A stretch of 64,000 nucleotides of DNA from Falciphora oryzae (taxonomy: Eukaryota > Ascomycota > Sordariomycetes > Magnaporthales > Magnaporthaceae). Of this stretch, positions 30,940-40,600 are shown one piece after another. Both the position numbers and the translations under genes were made by a program. The stretch lies in assembly GCA_000733355.1 (NCBI GenBank), contig JNVV01000001.1:2996219-3060218 (forward strand), written 5' to 3'. Position 1 is the first letter of the stretch, and the number at the start of each line of letters is the position of its first letter. The notes under the pieces are model-generated. The model saw only the letters and a program-made list of their open reading frames with translations, had not been told where the DNA came from and did no database searches.

Positions 30940-32625
30940 ATGGACGACGAGCAAACGGCGCGGGCGGCGGAAATACCGGAAACGGCGGCGGCACCAGCAG
31001 GAGCAGCAGAAGCACCAGCAGAAACCGTAGCCATGGAGCGGCACCGGGCGGCCGTGGCCAAGATCGCCGGGTCGGTGGCGCGCTTCTTCGAGACCAAGGA
31101 GCCGTACCGCATCTTCCACGGCTCGACCAACACCACCCGCCCGCTGCGCCACGACCGCTGCGTCGACATCTCGGCCCTGCGCAACGTCCTCAAGGTCGAC
31201 GTGGCCGCCCGCCGCGCCCTGGTCGAGCCCAACGTGCCCATGGACCGCTTGGTCGAGAGCACCCTGCGCCACGGCCTCGTGCCCCCCGTCGTCATGGAGT
31301 TCCCCGGAATCACCTGCGGCGGCGGCTTCGCCGGCACCGGCGGCGAGAGCTCCAGCTTCCGCCACGGCTACTTTGACGAGAACGTCCGCAGCGTCGAGAT
31401 GGTGCTCGCTGATGGCGAGGTCGTGCGCGCGTCGCGGGAGCCGGGAAAGGAGGAGAACCCGGACTTGTTCGCCGCCGCCACGGGCTCCGTCGGCTCGCTG
31501 GGCGTCACCACGGCGCTGGAGCTGGACCTGATCGAGGCCAAGAAGTACGTCCGAACCACTTATCGCCGCGTCCACAGCGTCGCCGAGGCCGTCCGGGCCG
31601 TGCGCGAGGAGGTCGGCCGGCCCGAGAACGACTACGTCGACGGCATCCTGTTCAGCAAGGACCATGGCGTCATCGTCACCGGCACCATGACCGACGACAA
31701 GCCCGCCGCCGACAAGATTCAGACCTTTAGCCGGGCCTGGGACCCCTGGTTCTACCTGCACGCCCAAGACCGCACCAGGGCCCTCCCGCCTGCATCTTCT
31801 CCCCCTAGCTCCTCGCCATCACCGTCGGTATCCTCTGTCACAGAGTACGTCCCGCTGGCCGAGTACCTGTTCCGGTACGACCGCGGCGGCTTCTGGGTGG
31901 CGCGGCACGCCTTCAAGTACTTCTTCATGGTGCCCTTCAACCGCCTGACGCGCTGGTTCCTCGACGACTTCCTGCACACGCGCATGCTGTACCGCGCCTT
32001 GCACGCCTCGGCCCAGCACCAGACCTTTGTCGTCCAGGACCTGGCCCTGCCCTTCGAGACGGCCGAGCGCTTCGTCGACTACACGGCCGACCGCTTCGGC
32101 ATCTGGCCACTGTGGCTCTGCCCGCTTAGGCGCAGGACCGGCCCCCACAACGAAAACACCTTCCACCCCGTCACCACGCCGCCCGGCGCCGAGCCCAACC
32201 CCGGCGACGCGCACCAGATGCTCAACATCGGGCTCTGGGGCCAGGGCCCGACGGACCGGGCGCGCTTCGTCGCGCTCAACAAGGACCTCGAGGCCAAGGT
32301 GCGCGAGCTGGGCGGCATGAAGTGGCTGTACGCGCACACGTACTACGCCGAGCCCGACTTCTGGGACATCTACGGCAGGCGCGCGTGGTACGACGCCCTC
32401 CGGTCCAAGTACAGGGCCGAGTCGCTGCCCAGCGTCTACGACAAAGTGAAAGTGCGGGAAGAGCAGAACAAGGACGGCGTCAAGGACAGGCTCAAGCGCA
32501 TCTGGCCTGTCGGGGGCCTGTACGGCATCTACAAGAGCATCCAGAGCGGCGACTACCACCTGCACCGGAGGGCTGAGTGGAAGTGGACCGGCGAGGCGAC
32601 GGAGAAGAAGGCCAAGGCCGACTAG
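30940..32625 (+). CDS. FAD-linked Delta(24)-sterol reductase-like protein
   Basis: Member of the FAD_binding_4 (PCMH/VAO) family closest to DHCR24/DWARF1-type sterol C24 reductases. The single exon from ATG 30940 gives 561 aa. An alternative ATG at 31033 (MERHRAAVAK) would shorten it by 31 residues. The N-terminus is Ala/Glu-rich. FAD-binding signatures are FHGSTNTTRP, VEPNVPMDRLVE, and FPGITCGGGFAGTGGESSS with the following HGYFDENVRSVEMVLADG, a pattern diagnostic of DHCR24. ATGSVGSLGVTTALELDLI continues the domain. No N-terminal membrane anchor is visible, unlike animal DHCR24. Ergosterol synthesis does not need this reaction, so its substrate in this fungus is uncertain. Confidence 0.87.
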   Translation: MDDEQTARAAEIPETAAAPAGAAEAPAETVAMERHRAAVAKIAGSVARFFETKEPYRIFHGSTNTTRPLRHDRCVDISALRNVLKVDVAARRALVEPNVPMDRLVESTLRHGLVPPVVMEFPGITCGGGFAGTGGESSSFRHGYFDENVRSVEMVLADGEVVRASREPGKEENPDLFAAATGSVGSLGVTTALELDLIEAKKYVRTTYRRVHSVAEAVRAVREEVGRPENDYVDGILFSKDHGVIVTGTMTDDKPAADKIQTFSRAWDPWFYLHAQDRTRALPPASSPPSSSPSPSVSSVTEYVPLAEYLFRYDRGGFWVARHAFKYFFMVPFNRLTRWFLDDFLHTRMLYRALHASAQHQTFVVQDLALPFETAERFVDYTADRFGIWPLWLCPLRRRTGPHNENTFHPVTTPPGAEPNPGDAHQMLNIGLWGQGPTDRARFVALNKDLEAKVRELGGMKWLYAHTYYAEPDFWDIYGRRAWYDALRSKYRAESLPSVYDKVKVREEQNKDGVKDRLKRIWPVGGLYGIYKSIQSGDYHLHRRAEWKWTGEATEKKAKAD

Positions 32626-33217
32626 ATGGCCGTCGGTGGCTCTATGAGAAGAGATGATTGTAAGACATAAGACGGCATATAAAGACTTGTATACTAGAGC
32701 AAACATGTTTGCGTGGCTGCTGGATATCTAGATGCGCGAGCCTGGCTTGGGCATCGTTCCGGGGGCTTGGGACAGCGCCCATTTTTTTCATGGCATGTTA
32801 GGATACTGGAAACGGATTTATGTATCATGACTGGTAGGGGAAGACGAAACAACCCCTCTTACACCCATCAGCAGCCACGCAGCGTCGACATGTCCCATAA
32901 AGTTGGCAACTTGCGCCGGCGGACAGGAGCTTGACCACGATGGAAGTGTGGCCTGCGACGCTCGCGGCTCGGTATGAGGCTTTGCCGTATTACCCCATTG
33001 GCCTATACGTACACCTTACGATCTTGTTGCAGTCTGCCTGATCCATGTGTGTAAGCCGGCTTGTGCGGTGCGGTTAGATGAAGCGCTCGATTATCTGATG
33101 GCCGGGTGGGCTGCCCAAGTTCATGGTGTGTCTGTGTTGAGCTCCATTATAGCACTAGACCCCTGTTTCTCTCCCTTCTTCCTTTGTGTCGCGATGGCGA
33201 TTTTGCAATGCCATCTA

Positions 33218-33259
33218 CAGTCATGCATCAGAAGTCCCTTCCAAGGTGTACAGTGCACC
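33218..33259 (+). repeat. Left terminal inverted repeat of the MITE
   Basis: 42-bp terminal repeat; the outermost 10 bases (CAGTCATGCA) and innermost 9 bases (CAGTGCACC) match the right copy exactly. Confidence 0.85.
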
Positions 33260-33662
33260 ATGGTTAAGCGCAAAAACACGCACTTTTTTAAAAGCAATTA
33301 AAAATTGAAGAAAAATGGTACAAGTTTGGGAGAAGGTCTATCAAGTAAACATAAGTGTTTCATATCTGATAAATATAACAGATTTGCTATTTTGTATTTG
33401 ATTAAAGCGTAAAATTGATTTTTCTTTGCATCGCATTTTGAAAGCATTTCGCACTGTATACCGCTATACTAAATTTGTATTCGCACTGTGACAACGAAAA
33501 AATAAATTTTTGTTCCGCAATTACTTGACGAAAAAAGATTTCTATTTGATAAAATCAATATCTTGCTTAGCCGGTATTATTTAAAATCGATTACCTGTTT
33601 CCTTTTACTTGTAGCATTTTTTGGCGAATTTTAAAAATTAGTTGAAAATTTGCTATTTGGCG

Positions 33663-33703
33663 GGTGCACTGTGAAGATGGAACAGACTTCTGCTGCATGA
33701 CTG
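33663..33703 (-). repeat. Right terminal inverted repeat of the MITE
   Basis: 41-bp inverted counterpart of the left repeat, one base shorter through a single indel in the middle, immediately followed by TA. Confidence 0.85.
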
Positions 33704-34150
33704 TATGAGGGTGAAATTCTGTGCGGTTAAATGATTTTGGCTCTAGGAATTTAATTCAATGCCGTTCCATTTCCCTAGCGGCCTTCAAGTCTCAGTCTTC
33801 TAGAATCGGGGGGTTCGAACGCCCTAGGCTTGGCCAACCGAACCCCTAATTTGGCAGGCCTCTCTCAGGCACAATAGCGCCACATTTCCTGCACGTCGAC
33901 GTCACAGGCCCTCAGCACGCCGTTGACCCGCCCCCACCCTCCGCGGCGACATCCATGCCTGAACCTCCCGGATAGCTTCTGTCGGACGGCCTTGTCCATC
34001 TTCAAAAAAGCCTCCCAGTCGTGCTCGCTCTCCCGTCAACCACCCATCCCCAAATTCCGTAAAGCGCCGCCTCGCAAACCCCGCGCGCGCGCGCGCAGCC
34101 CCTTTCCACCCCTCCCCCACACGCACCCCCTCCTCCAACGGCGCACGGCA

Positions 34151-34943
34151 ATGGCCCCTCCACCGCCACCGACCGAGCCCTTCGCGTTCCCGCGCGAGTA
34201 CCACTTCCCGCCCTTCTTCACGCGCCAGACCAACCTGACGACGCACCACGCCCAGCTGACAAAGTGGGCGTCCCTGGTCCTGGCCTACTGCCGCCACCAC
34301 CGCATCTACCGCCTGTCGCTGTCCTCGACCGGCGCCCCGACCGCCCTGGCCGTCGCCGCGGCCCGCGGCGAAAGCTACGGCGAGTACGACGACGCACTAG
34401 GCGCAGCATCAACGTCAATACCAACAGGGGCAGGGGCGTGGGATGGCGGCAGCAGCAGCGGAAGCGCCGAGGAGCTCTTCCACAACAGGAGGTTGAACCG
34501 CCGCCTCGCGCCCGCCGACGTGCGCGAGGTTGTCGACTTTATGCGCAAGGATGGCCGCGCCGAGTACGTCGGGGCCGGCGGCAGGGAAAAGGACGCCGCT
34601 GCCGGCGACGTCGTCTGGATATACTGGCGCAAGCCCGAGGAGTGGGCCGCCATGATCGAGGCCTGGGTCGACGAGACGGCCCAGAAGGGAACCGTCCTGA
34701 CCCTGTATGAGCTCGTCGAGGGCGATGGGACTCTAGGCACTGGTGAGAAAACACCCACCCACTTCGAGCTGGGGACTCTTCTCAAGCAAGGAGCACTCGC
34801 TAACAAGGACCCAACCCCACCGGCTTCTAGAGATCCACGGCATGGATGCGGACTTGCTGCAAAAGGCACTGCAGGTCCTTGTCAAGAGGGGCAAGGCGCA
34901 AATATTTGGCCAGGAAGACTCGCAAGGTGTCAAGTTCTTCTGA
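34151..34943 (+). CDS. vps25: ESCRT-II subunit VPS25
   Basis: ESCRT-II subunit that sorts ubiquitinated cargo into multivesicular bodies and nucleates ESCRT-III. Exons 34151-34742 and 34831-34943 give 234 aa. The N-terminal PPXY-like segment FPREYHFPPFFTRQTNLTTHHAQL and the first winged-helix domain (WASLVLAYCRHHRIYRL) are characteristic. The second winged helix reads TLYELVEGD across the intron to IHGMDADLLQKALQVLVKRGKAQIF. A Gly/Ser-rich linker of about 40 residues, absent from yeast, lies between them. The intron (34743-34830) has branch site GCTAAC. The start is the first ATG after a GC-repeat leader; upstream in-frame sequence is not protein-like. Confidence 0.92.
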
Positions 34944-35375
34944 TATCTGCGCCGACACAAGACCTTTTGGAACCAAACCGGTGAAATTCCAGCCAGACCT
35001 GAGTCTAGCCACCGCCTTGAACGGCATCAATTATTTACAGCAACGGCGTGCCTTGCCATTCCGGCGGTATGGCCCCAAAACATGCCAAAACAAATCGGAG
35101 CCCCTGGAAGCCACACCGAGTGGTACACAAGACGACTCCATACGTCTAAAAAAAAAAAAAAAAGCCCTAATGATAACATGGCGTTGACCACAAGTCGCCC
35201 CATTGAAGAACACGCCGGAAACGCCATTTGTTGCTCCCCCGACAGGCGTATATACAGATGATGGATCGTGGCGACAGAAAGGAAAAGGCTCCAACGGAGG
35301 CGAAAAAGGAGGGATCGAGTCGTCATCAGCCGAGCACAGCCGACTAACGACCCTGCTGTCGATAGTGGCCTGTTG
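34944..35375. other. Convergent 3' spacer, VPS25 and RTT107
   Basis: 432 bp between convergent gene ends, with a run of about 13 A near 35151. It should hold both polyadenylation regions; no gene seen. Confidence 0.55.
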
Positions 35376-38180
35376 CTACTTCAGCAGGTGCCCCTTATGG
35401 AAATCCAGCTTCTGGCGCATGGTAACGTCGAGCAGCCAGTCGGGGCCCACGATGCGGGCCTCCATATGGCCCTGCTGAGCCATCTCGGTAAATTTGGTCC
35501 ACAGCTGTCGCTCGGCGGCAGTCTCGCCGCTCACGAGATAGACGGGGTCCGGGGGCGCGCCGCCATCCTCCTCAGCCGTAGTTGGTCGAATTGTCGAGCC
35601 GCTACGGGCGCGATAGACCTTGAATATGGCCCCGTTGGCCTCGGCGATGGCCTTGAACGCTGACGGCCCGTGCGGTACCTCGGCCGTGCAGTACACGGGA
35701 ACGCCCCATAGAAGCTTTCCCTTGTTCTGTCGGGCCCTGGCCACGGACTTGAGGATCTCCGGGTAGGCCGGGTCCTTGAGTGCATACGCTTCGATTTCCG
35801 GCAATGTGCCCGTCTCTAGTGCTTGGGTGAGGAAGTCGACATTGATCAAGTCTGGCCCTCGGGCCAGCGTTGTCAGGAACTTTTGCGTCCGAACAACCTT
35901 TGGAGCAGCCAGATAATCACATGGCTGGCCCTCCTGGACAATCTGGATTCCCATTTGTCGGAGTTTACGCTGGATGCAACAGAAATGAGTTAGCACGGGT
36001 GATACCTTGTTGGATCTAAGATGTCACACCGACTGGACTTGGACTTACCCGCTCCTTGTCCTCCTGAAGAGGGCCACCCTTGGTCTTGTCACCCGTGTCG
36101 ATCCACCTTGTCCAGCCTGTTATCAAGATTCGGTACTGTACTGGCGGCTGCGACGGTCTCGCCCTTTTCGCGGGACGTTCAGACTCGTCCTGTGCATCCT
36201 CCTTCTCCTTCTCCGCAGCCTCCGCTTCAGCCTTCCGCTTTTCGAGTGCTGTAGTCGCGCGCTTCCCGCCGAAAGGGGCTTGGTTGTCTTTGGTACGCTT
36301 CTTCTCCTTCTCATACAGGGCGATGTCCGGTGCGAGACCGTGGAGTTTGTTCAGGGCCTTGTCTTTGGCACTTCGGCCCGTGCTTGGCCGTGATGTTGGC
36401 GTCTCGTTCTCCTTACCCGCACCTACGTGACGGCTGGGCCTAGCAGGCGTCGCAAATGCAGCTTTGTTCATCGTTGCCTTCTTCAATGGTGGTGCTTTTG
36501 GAGTCTTGGCTCCAGATTTCTTGCCTGTGGTTGGCTCGGAGCTCATGGGCTCAGGCGCGGTGGACGACTCTTTTTCGACTTCCTCCTCCTGCTCCTCCGG
36601 TTGCTCCTCATCCCCTTGTGGGATTGCGGTCTCGTCTTCTGCCATGGGCTCGTCCGAATCCGTTGTCGATGCCTCGCTGTCTGGCACATCGCCTCCGGGG
36701 TAATAAAGCTCGCGCAGGGTGTGTTCTTGGAAGCGGGTCTGGCCGATCACCTCGGAGAGGTCTGTCCTTGGTGGGAAGTGCGTATAGGAGGGGGTTCTGG
36801 TGGGCTTCAGGAGCTCGCACTTAGCGTAGCTTTCTTCGATCCATAGGTGGTTTACCATTGTCACGTTCCAGTCCAGAGCGGCCTCGCACTTCTCGCTGTT
36901 GGCGCGAGCCGTGATGAGGTGGGTGTTGTCTTGCTTCATGGTCTTGGTGAACTCGGCTCCGCACGCCTTGATCAGATTCTCAAGATATGTGCGAGCCTCA
37001 CCTCCGTAATTCGAGACGGTGATCTTGAGACCTTCAAACCCGGGGATGCCATTGCGGGGGATGGGATAGTGGAGGAGCCTTCCCAGTGGCGAGGTCCACT
37101 GGTCCTGCGTAATCATGTACAGCAGCCAAGACAGATTCCCGACTGATACCCCCATTTGCGAGGCGCGAACATAATCATCTCCATCCCGATAATGGCAGAC
37201 AAACATATCGCACTCTTCCACGTTGTCGACTAGCTTGCCGCCTCCTTTGACGATGGCGCCACGGAGGATCTCGAGGAACCGGTCACTAACCGGGAGGTCG
37301 CCGGACAACATAACCTTCTTATGACTGAAGACCGTTAATGCTCGACCCCTCGGCTCTTCCGGCGTCGTCGACGGAATGTTGCTCGAGGCCCCCTCCAGGT
37401 GTTGACTGGAGGGCATACCGACACTCCTTGCATCCTTGTCGGTTTTGAGGATCTCGGGGTCGGGCAGGAGATAAGGGCCCTCGTCGATCTTCTTGCCGAG
37501 CTTGAAGCAGTCGTCGAACCTGAGCGGGTCAGATATGACACAGAATGGGGAAAGAAGTGCCGCCGTCTTGGTCGACTTACCAGTGCGGCAGAACTATCTT
37601 GCACTTGTGCTTCTTGGCCAGGGCCTGCTTGCATTTGGGGTGGTCTAGGGTGAGGGCGCATATGTGGGTGGTTAGCTTGGTGAGGTCCTTGGATTCGGAC
37701 CCTCCCAAGGCCAGAGTTGCGCCAATGATGGACTCCTTGTCGCTCGGGGGGATGTCGGCGCATGTGACATTGACGGCGTGAAATATGAATCTGGGGTCGG
37801 GCGAGTGCGGGCGCAGGACGGCAAGCTTCTTCTTGTGCAGGCTGTGGCCGATCCAGCTGCTGGTGATGACGGGAACCATGCATTCCTGGGCCTGTTCGTA
37901 CTCTTCGAAGTCGATGGTGTTGGAGATGATGTGGGTGGCCTCGTGGACAGCCAGCTTGCCGTCTGCTCGTGGCTCGAGGACTTCGCCGCCATATTTGGTA
38001 ACTATCTTGGATGCCTGTGAGGTGAGAGTGCAGGTCAGCGACGCCGCGCATGGCGAAATCGACAGACGCTTCGAGATCGGGGAGTTTTACCTCGGCGATG
38101 GCAGCAAGCGTCAGGGACCTGCTGGGCACGAACGCGACTCTGCAGGCCTCGAAGAGCATTGGGTTTCCATCTGCCGCCAT
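35376..38180 (-). CDS. Multi-BRCT genome-stability protein (RTT107/BRC1-like)
   Basis: DNA-damage scaffold related to budding-yeast Rtt107 and fission-yeast Brc1. Exons in transcript order: 38180-38091, 38014-37581, 37519-36049, 35969-35376, giving 862 aa. N-terminal BRCT repeats begin with LFEACRVAFVPS and continue through KIVTKYGGEV, CMVPVITSSWIGHSL, and KKVMLSGDLPVSDRFLEILRGAIVKGGGKLV. A further repeat begins FEGLKITVSNYGGEARTYLE. After an acidic, Lys-rich linker (about 440-650) comes a C-terminal BRCT pair, LITGWTRW then LINVDFLTQALETG and ARIVGPDWLLDVTMRQK, which in this family binds phosphorylated histone H2A. The four-exon structure keeps phase throughout. Confidence 0.87.
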
Positions 38181-39052
38181 CTCGACTCCTACGCAGTGCG
38201 ACACGCGCGAGGCGGCAAGGAGGAAAGCCAACGGGACGCGACGATTGTCACCGTCTAAAAAGTGCCATCCATATATTAGTGCCGGGAGACGGGCAGCGAG
38301 TACTGGGCAGTGGGTGTGCGTGGCAGCTTTGACAAATCCGACAAAGGCAGGTGTAAATATGAGTTTCAAAGCCAAAGACGCAAACGTTTCCTGATCAGGG
38401 ACAGCTTTGACGTCCAGTTCATCCTATCTCGAGGGGTGCAAGGCAGGCGCGTCTTGGTGGCGCGCATGTGCCTGGTGGCGCGAATTTGGCGTCCAAACAA
38501 TTAAGCGACCCCTGTCGGCTGGGACGCGAACGCCCCACGAAGGTCAGGTGACTTGGGGAAGGAACTCCACATCGACAAGTGACCCACACTCCGCAACGGC
38601 CAGCGGCCATTCAGCTCGGCAAGATTCGCCAGGATTACGACGAAGGAGGCGCGACTGCTCGGAGCCTGGAGCAGTGTCTGCCGAGGCTCAAGCTCGCTGC
38701 CCAGTGCGGTGCGCTCCAGTCGAGTCGCACTCCAGCCGGGTGCCACCCAACGAGGACCGACAGGCGGCCCGGGGAGGCAGGCGACCCCCATGTCACCCCG
38801 GATCTGCATACGTCCGTAATGCGCTGCATATAACGGCGGTGTTATCCGGCTGGGCCATCACTCCCACCCGCCTCTCTCTTTCGTCTGTTTATCCGTCGAT
38901 CCTTACTATCATCTACCTATATCGACTCGGCCCATACCTGTTTTTTTTTTTCAACAATATCAGGCGCTGGCTGTGCCTTTTTTGCTTGTCTTGCCTGTTT
39001 GTAGATACCCAGTCGAGCGAGCCCGGCAATTCGGACGGGCGGCCGGTTCGCC
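38181..39052. promoter_or_regulatory. Divergent promoter, RTT107-like and PTS1 hydrolase
   Basis: 872-bp interval between divergent starts, mixed composition with a T run near 38941-38951 and a pyrimidine-rich leader before the hydrolase ATG. No specific operator was recognised. Confidence 0.5.
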
Positions 39053-40324
39053 ATGTCGTCCCAAATATTCGACATCAAGGAGCACATAATTGACGCCTCG
39101 CACATCAGGGAGTACCCGCGCGCCACGGCCCACTCGCAGGAGGAGGTCCTCCGGGTCGCGGTGAAGCAGTACATACCAAAGAGCAACCCCAACCCGCAGC
39201 CCGGCGACGTCACCATCATCGGCGCGCACGCCAATGGCTTCCCCAAGGAGCTGTACGAGGCGCTGTGGGAGGACCTGGTGGCCGCGTCGGCGGCCCGCGG
39301 CTTCCGCATCCGCGCCATCTGGATCGCCGACATAGCCTGGCAGGGCGCGAGCGGCGCGCTCAACGAGGGCCGGCTGGGCAGCGACCCGTCGTGGTCCGAC
39401 GCCTCGCGCGACATGCTGCACATGGTCAACGTCTTCCGCGCCGAGATGCCGCGCCCCCTCGTCGGCGTCGGCCACTCGTTCGGCGGCGCCATCGTCGCCA
39501 ACCTGGCCTTTATGCACCCGCGCCTGTTCGAGACCCTGGTCCTGCTGGACCCCGTCATCGTCCACTACCGCTCCATCGACCCCCGCGTCGGCGGCGGCGG
39601 GCCCCAGGTCGCGTCCGCCGCCCGCCGCGACCTCTGGCCGTCCAGGCGGGACGCCGAGGCCTCGTTCCGCCGCTCCGCCTTCTACCGCGCCTGGGACCCG
39701 CGCGTCCTCGACGCCTGGTGCCGCCACGGCGTCCGCGACTGCCCCACGGCCCTGTACCCGGACGCCCCCGCCGGCTCCGTCACGCTCGCCACCACCAAGC
39801 ACCAGGAGGTCTTCACGTACCTGCGCACGCGCGCCCAACGCCTGGACCCGGACACGGGCCGCCTCGTCCTCGACCGCGCCAAGCTGCGCGACATCCACCC
39901 GGAGCAGCTGGTCGAGATCCCCGACTACGACTTCTACCAGCCCGACAGCGCCCGCGTCTTCGAGCGCCTCCCCCACGTCGCCCCGGGCGTCCTCTGGATC
40001 TTTGGCGGCACCAGCTACCTCAGCACCCCGGCCATGCGCGCCCACAAGATGGAGACCACGGGCACGGGCGTCGGCGGCAGCGGCGGCGTCAAGGCCGGCC
40101 GCGTCGCCGAGTACGTCCTCGAGGGCGTCGGCCACCTCGTCGCCATGGAGAAGCCCACCGTCTGCGCCGAGCAGGCCGCCTCCTGGATCGGTCCGGAGAT
40201 TGAGCGCTGGCGCAGAGAGGAGGAGGAGCTCCAAGCCTGGTGGCGGAAGTCGGGCCGGGAGAAGTGGGCTATAGATGACCAGCTCAAGTCCATGATCGGG
40301 ACTCCCAAGAAGGCCAAGTTATAG
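39053..40324 (+). CDS. Alpha/beta hydrolase with C-terminal AKL
   Basis: Single-exon 423-aa alpha/beta hydrolase. The nucleophile elbow is GVGHSFGGAI (about residue 145). The preceding strand and oxyanion region read TIIGAHANGFPKELYE, and the likely catalytic histidine lies in EGVGHLVAMEKP near the end. The last residues are KKAKL, and AKL fits the PTS1 consensus [SAC][KRH][LM], predicting peroxisomal import. The fold and targeting resemble fungal peroxisomal hydrolases such as Lpx1 and the AKT2-like group. A Lys/Arg/Trp-rich amphipathic tail precedes the signal. Substrate unknown. Confidence 0.87.
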   Translation: MSSQIFDIKEHIIDASHIREYPRATAHSQEEVLRVAVKQYIPKSNPNPQPGDVTIIGAHANGFPKELYEALWEDLVAASAARGFRIRAIWIADIAWQGASGALNEGRLGSDPSWSDASRDMLHMVNVFRAEMPRPLVGVGHSFGGAIVANLAFMHPRLFETLVLLDPVIVHYRSIDPRVGGGGPQVASAARRDLWPSRRDAEASFRRSAFYRAWDPRVLDAWCRHGVRDCPTALYPDAPAGSVTLATTKHQEVFTYLRTRAQRLDPDTGRLVLDRAKLRDIHPEQLVEIPDYDFYQPDSARVFERLPHVAPGVLWIFGGTSYLSTPAMRAHKMETTGTGVGGSGGVKAGRVAEYVLEGVGHLVAMEKPTVCAEQAASWIGPEIERWRREEEELQAWWRKSGREKWAIDDQLKSMIGTPKKAKL

Positions 40325-40600
40325 CCTGTTCCGGCTGCCGGGGCGGGCTGTGCATCCATGTACCATATCACGCTTTTAGATGAGGACAGTCGAGCCTTCT
40401 CCGTGTTTTCGCAGGGTAGACAGGAACCTGGAATAGATGGGTTGTACCACGTGTCGTAGCACGTCGCAATACTAGGCTCTCGATACCTAAACTACGCCGT
40501 CCCCTAAATTGCGATCCTGTCCTGATACAAGTCCCTATCATGGCCCGCCTCTCAGCCAAAACAGCTCGCAGCCCACCCGCTTCCACCACGATTGAGCCCC
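40325..40600. other. Short convergent spacer
   Basis: 276 bp between the ends of the hydrolase (plus) and TRAPPC11 (minus). No gene seen. Confidence 0.5.

Larger units (their letters stand above)
33218..33703. mobile_element. Non-autonomous Tc1/mariner-type element (MITE)
   Basis: A 486-bp, very AT-rich island bounded by imperfect terminal inverted repeats of 41-42 bp. Left end 33218-33259 starts CAGTCATGCATCAGAAGT and ends CAGTGCACC. The right end, read inward on the other strand, starts CAGTCATGCAGCAGAAGT and also ends CAGTGCACC. About 35 of 42 positions agree, with one indel. Both ends are flanked by TA (33216-33217 and 33704-33705), the target duplication made by Tc1/mariner transposases. 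There is no internal open frame, so the element is a MITE mobilised in trans, or a decayed internal-deletion derivative. Confidence 0.85.
32626..34150. other. Intergenic containing a MITE
   Basis: Downstream of the DHCR24-like gene. Apart from the 486-bp element at 33218-33703, I see no gene. The final ~250 bp are the pyrimidine-rich promoter and leader of VPS25, including a CG dinucleotide run near 34,083-34,097. Confidence 0.6.

Noticed and set aside
33812..33820. tRNA B-box-like GGTTCGAAC just right of the MITE
   Set aside because: No matching A box, the T stem is mismatched and no cloverleaf can be drawn. At most a tRNA relic.
38960..40234. 424-codon minus-strand open frame
   Set aside because: Antisense shadow of the AKL-ending hydrolase; no family pattern.
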